Source: Chondromyces crocatus (GTDB lineage Bacteria; Myxococcota_A; Polyangia; Polyangiales; Polyangiaceae). From it: a DNA stretch of 64,000 nucleotides. Below are positions 62,259 through 64,000 of the stretch, in pieces; within the stretch, counting starts at the first letter, position 1; each line of letters begins with the position of its first letter. The stretch lies in contig NZ_CP012159.1 in NCBI RefSeq assembly GCF_001189295.1, positions 6,588,525 to 6,652,524 on the forward strand. Reading direction: 5' to 3'. The notes beneath the pieces are model-generated. The model was not told the origin of the DNA. It did no database searches and worked only from the letters and a program-made list of their open reading frames with translations. The position numbers were made by a program, and so were the translations under genes.

Positions 62259-64000
62259 CGGGTGGAGGCCTTCTTCGACTGAACCGCCTTGCCGTTCACG
62301 ACCACCTTGCTCGCCTTCAGCGTCACGCCCCCCCCATGCACTGCGACGATGCTGCCCCCGACCTGAAAGACGACATTGCTCCCTTTCAGCTCGATCGATC
62401 CTCCCGCCTGGATCGTGAGGGCCCCGCCCGCCTTGATGTGGTGCTCACCGCCGGCCTTGCTCTTGAGCGCGCCGGCCACGCTGAGGTTCGCAGCACCGCT
62501 GATCGTCCGGCCGATCACCTGGGCCGCCTTCATGTGGATCGCCGCCGCCGTATCCGAGGAGATGCCGCCCGTCGTCCGGCTGATCTTGACCGCCTTGGTG
62601 CTGTGGCTCCCGCCCACCGAGATGCTCGACGCGCCGAGGGAGGTCCATTTGATCGAGCCCGGCGTGGCCATGGCGCACAAAGCGCCGATGCCCTCGAACA
62701 TCACCCCATCGACGATCGTCTTGCGATGCCCTGGCCCTATCGCGACGCCGCTCGCCCCCTGGGCCGCAGCCCCGCTTCCCCCGCCCCCTGCTGCGGCGGC
62801 CCCCTTGGCCTGCAGAGCGCGCTCCGACCATGGGGTCAGCCCCGCAGCATCTGCGGCTGCAACAATCGCGTCTCCGCCCGGAAGCTTACCGACGCCGAGG
62901 CTCACCCCTGAACGCGCGAGCGCCAGGAGCGCGCCTTGCTCCTTGTTGTCGCGATAGCCATCGTACACGGACTTGCCGATATCAGCCGCAGGCGACAGAA
63001 ACGGCCCCACGAACGGGATTGCTGAGGAGCCCTCGATTGCCGCCGCCACGGCGAACTCACACACGCCGGTGACCGGGTTACCCACCTGCTCGACGAGCGC
63101 GCCCCCGATCAGCACCGACTCGCTCCCCACGGTGGTCAAGCCCGAGGCCCCGACCGAAATCGACTGACTCCCCCCCACCGTGGCCGACTGCGAGCCGACC
63201 TCCAAGCTCAACGCATCCTTGACCGAGACCGTCTCGTCCGAGCCGACGGTCCGTGTCTGACTCCCCTTCACGGTCGCGACCTCGAACCCGACGGTCTGGG
63301 TCTTCATGTCGTTGCCGACCGTCGTCTTCTTCGCGAAGCCAGCATCCCAGACCATGTGCTGCCTGCCCGCCGCGTCATCGAAGTGGACCGCATTCCTGCG
63401 CCCCCCGCCCGGCGAACTCTGCGTCGAGAGCGCCGTGATGGTCTTGTTCGCAGGCAGCGGGAATGGCGGCGGCTGCTTCGCGTTGTACGCTCGCCCGAGC
63501 ACGAAGGGCCGGTCAGGGTCACCGTCCTCGAAGCCGACCGCGACCTCCCACCCCACCCGCGGGATGAGCATCGGCCCCGCGAGGCTCGGCTGGAGCACGC
63601 GCACTGGCCGGCTGCTCTGGTGGTCGGTGGGTCCCGTGCGGTCCCAGGGAAAGCGGACGTGGACGTGACCTGCGGCATCGGTCTCGATCTCCACCTTCGA
63701 CGGCCCGGTGATGATGGCCGGATGGATGCCGGAGATCTTCGGCCGCGGCGTGACCACCGGGAGCCGATAGCGGGTGCCACGCGGAATGGCGGTCACGCTG
63801 ATCGACGCCGGCCGGTCCTCCTGCACGTCCTGCCGCCACGCCGAGCGAACCTCGACGACGAGCAGTTCCTCCTCGGGCCGCGCGGTGCCAGCGTAGTCGT
63901 CCGTCGCCTCCAGCCGGGTCGAGAGACCGGGCGCGAGCGCCATGGAGCTGGTCTGAAAGCGATAGCTCAGCGCTTCCGCCCGGAGACCCTCCAGGAGTAC
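62255..64000 (-). CDS. vgrG: Type VI secretion tip protein VgrG, 5' end beyond window
   Basis: The C-terminal 581 residues of a VgrG, open to the right edge in frame. The gp27/gp5-like core shows HVHVRFPWDRTGPTDHQSS, LQPSLAGPMLIPRVGWEVAV and FEDGDPDRPFVLGRAYN, followed by the needle start VHFDDAAGRQHMVWDAG. The beta-helix has repeats TVGSDETVSV and TVGGSQSISV. Past it is a hydrophobic segment (AIPFVGPFLSPAADIG) and then a long second beta-helix rich in hydrophilic repeats (KAGGALTIQAGGSIELKG). The C-terminal extension beyond the standard needle could carry or bind an effector, but no enzyme motif is visible. The stop overlaps the next gene by 4 bp, giving one operon. Confidence 0.93.
   Translation of the reverse strand, partial: VLLEGLRAEALSYRFQTSSMALAPGLSTRLEATDDYAGTARPEEELLVVEVRSAWRQDVQEDRPASISVTAIPRGTRYRLPVVTPRPKISGIHPAIITGPSKVEIETDAAGHVHVRFPWDRTGPTDHQSSRPVRVLQPSLAGPMLIPRVGWEVAVGFEDGDPDRPFVLGRAYNAKQPPPFPLPANKTITALSTQSSPGGGRRNAVHFDDAAGRQHMVWDAGFAKKTTVGNDMKTQTVGFEVATVKGSQTRTVGSDETVSVKDALSLEVGSQSATVGGSQSISVGASGLTTVGSESVLIGGALVEQVGNPVTGVCEFAVAAAIEGSSAIPFVGPFLSPAADIGKSVYDGYRDNKEQGALLALARSGVSLGVGKLPGGDAIVAAADAAGLTPWSERALQAKGAAAAGGGGSGAAAQGASGVAIGPGHRKTIVDGVMFEGIGALCAMATPGSIKWTSLGASSISVGGSHSTKAVKISRTTGGISSDTAAAIHMKAAQVIGRTISGAANLSVAGALKSKAGGEHHIKAGGALTIQAGGSIELKGSNVVFQVGGSIVAVHGGGVTLKASKVVVNGKAVQSKKASTR

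Overview
The window is GC-rich and strongly biased to G/C at third codon positions. It is packed with gene types typical of a predatory or social deltaproteobacterium: modular type I polyketide synthases, a Pkn-type Ser/Thr kinase next to a receiver/DUF4388 protein, many lipoproteins, VIT/VWA proteins, an RHS toxin, a STAND regulator and a VgrG. A myxobacterium, most likely of the Sorangiineae/Polyangiales type, fits best. This is inferred from gene content; there is no rRNA here to confirm it. I saw no tRNA, rRNA, CRISPR array or complete insertion sequence.

Layout. 1-5728 (minus): the 5' 1909 codons of a FAAL-ACP-KS-AT-DH loading polyketide synthase that runs off the left edge. 5855-10218: small lipoproteins, a GT-C type membrane glycosyltransferase, a 124-bp MITE-like element and two 21-bp minisatellites. 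10219-16599: a zinc-ribbon protein, a carotenoid oxygenase with a divergent TetR regulator and a clear palindromic operator, a PQQ-type propeller protein, a PAS-STAS protein and phosphatidylserine synthase. 16649-29231: an XRE-STAND-TPR regulator divergent from a propeller protein, RlpA-like and Fe-S proteins, an M16-like lipoprotein, a sigma-region-4-like protein, a MerR-like regulator with a palindrome lying across its own promoter, and an alpha/beta hydrolase. 29402-38446: a receiver/DUF4388 protein, a Ser/Thr kinase, an SPFH protein divergent from an alpha-solenoid protein, a NikR-like regulator without nickel ligands coupled to an SDR, and an ECF-like sigma factor coupled to a small gene.

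38563-49751: a 1356-aa RHS protein ending in a YwqJ-like deaminase toxin module. It overlaps by 4 bp a probable immunity gene whose product looks internally duplicated. A tandem pair of VIT-VWA genes follows. 50124-58329: an unusual polyketide synthase with KS and AT but no ACP, and with DH and KR domains that have lost catalytic residues; homologous lipoprotein genes lie on both sides. 58551-64000: a type VI secretion effector locus with a VgrG (5' end beyond the window) overlapping by 4 bp a gene that fuses a cysteine-less ketosynthase-like domain to HEAT repeats, convergent with a protein carrying a 14-Asp tract.

How the genes work together. The strongest couplings are VgrG with the KS-like/HEAT protein (probable effector loading or delivery), RHS toxin with immunity protein, NikR-like with SDR, the sigma factor with its small partner, and kinase with receiver protein. 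The most unusual systems are the degenerate ACP-less polyketide synthase between twin lipoproteins, the VgrG-linked KS-HEAT fusion, and the metal-blind NikR relative.
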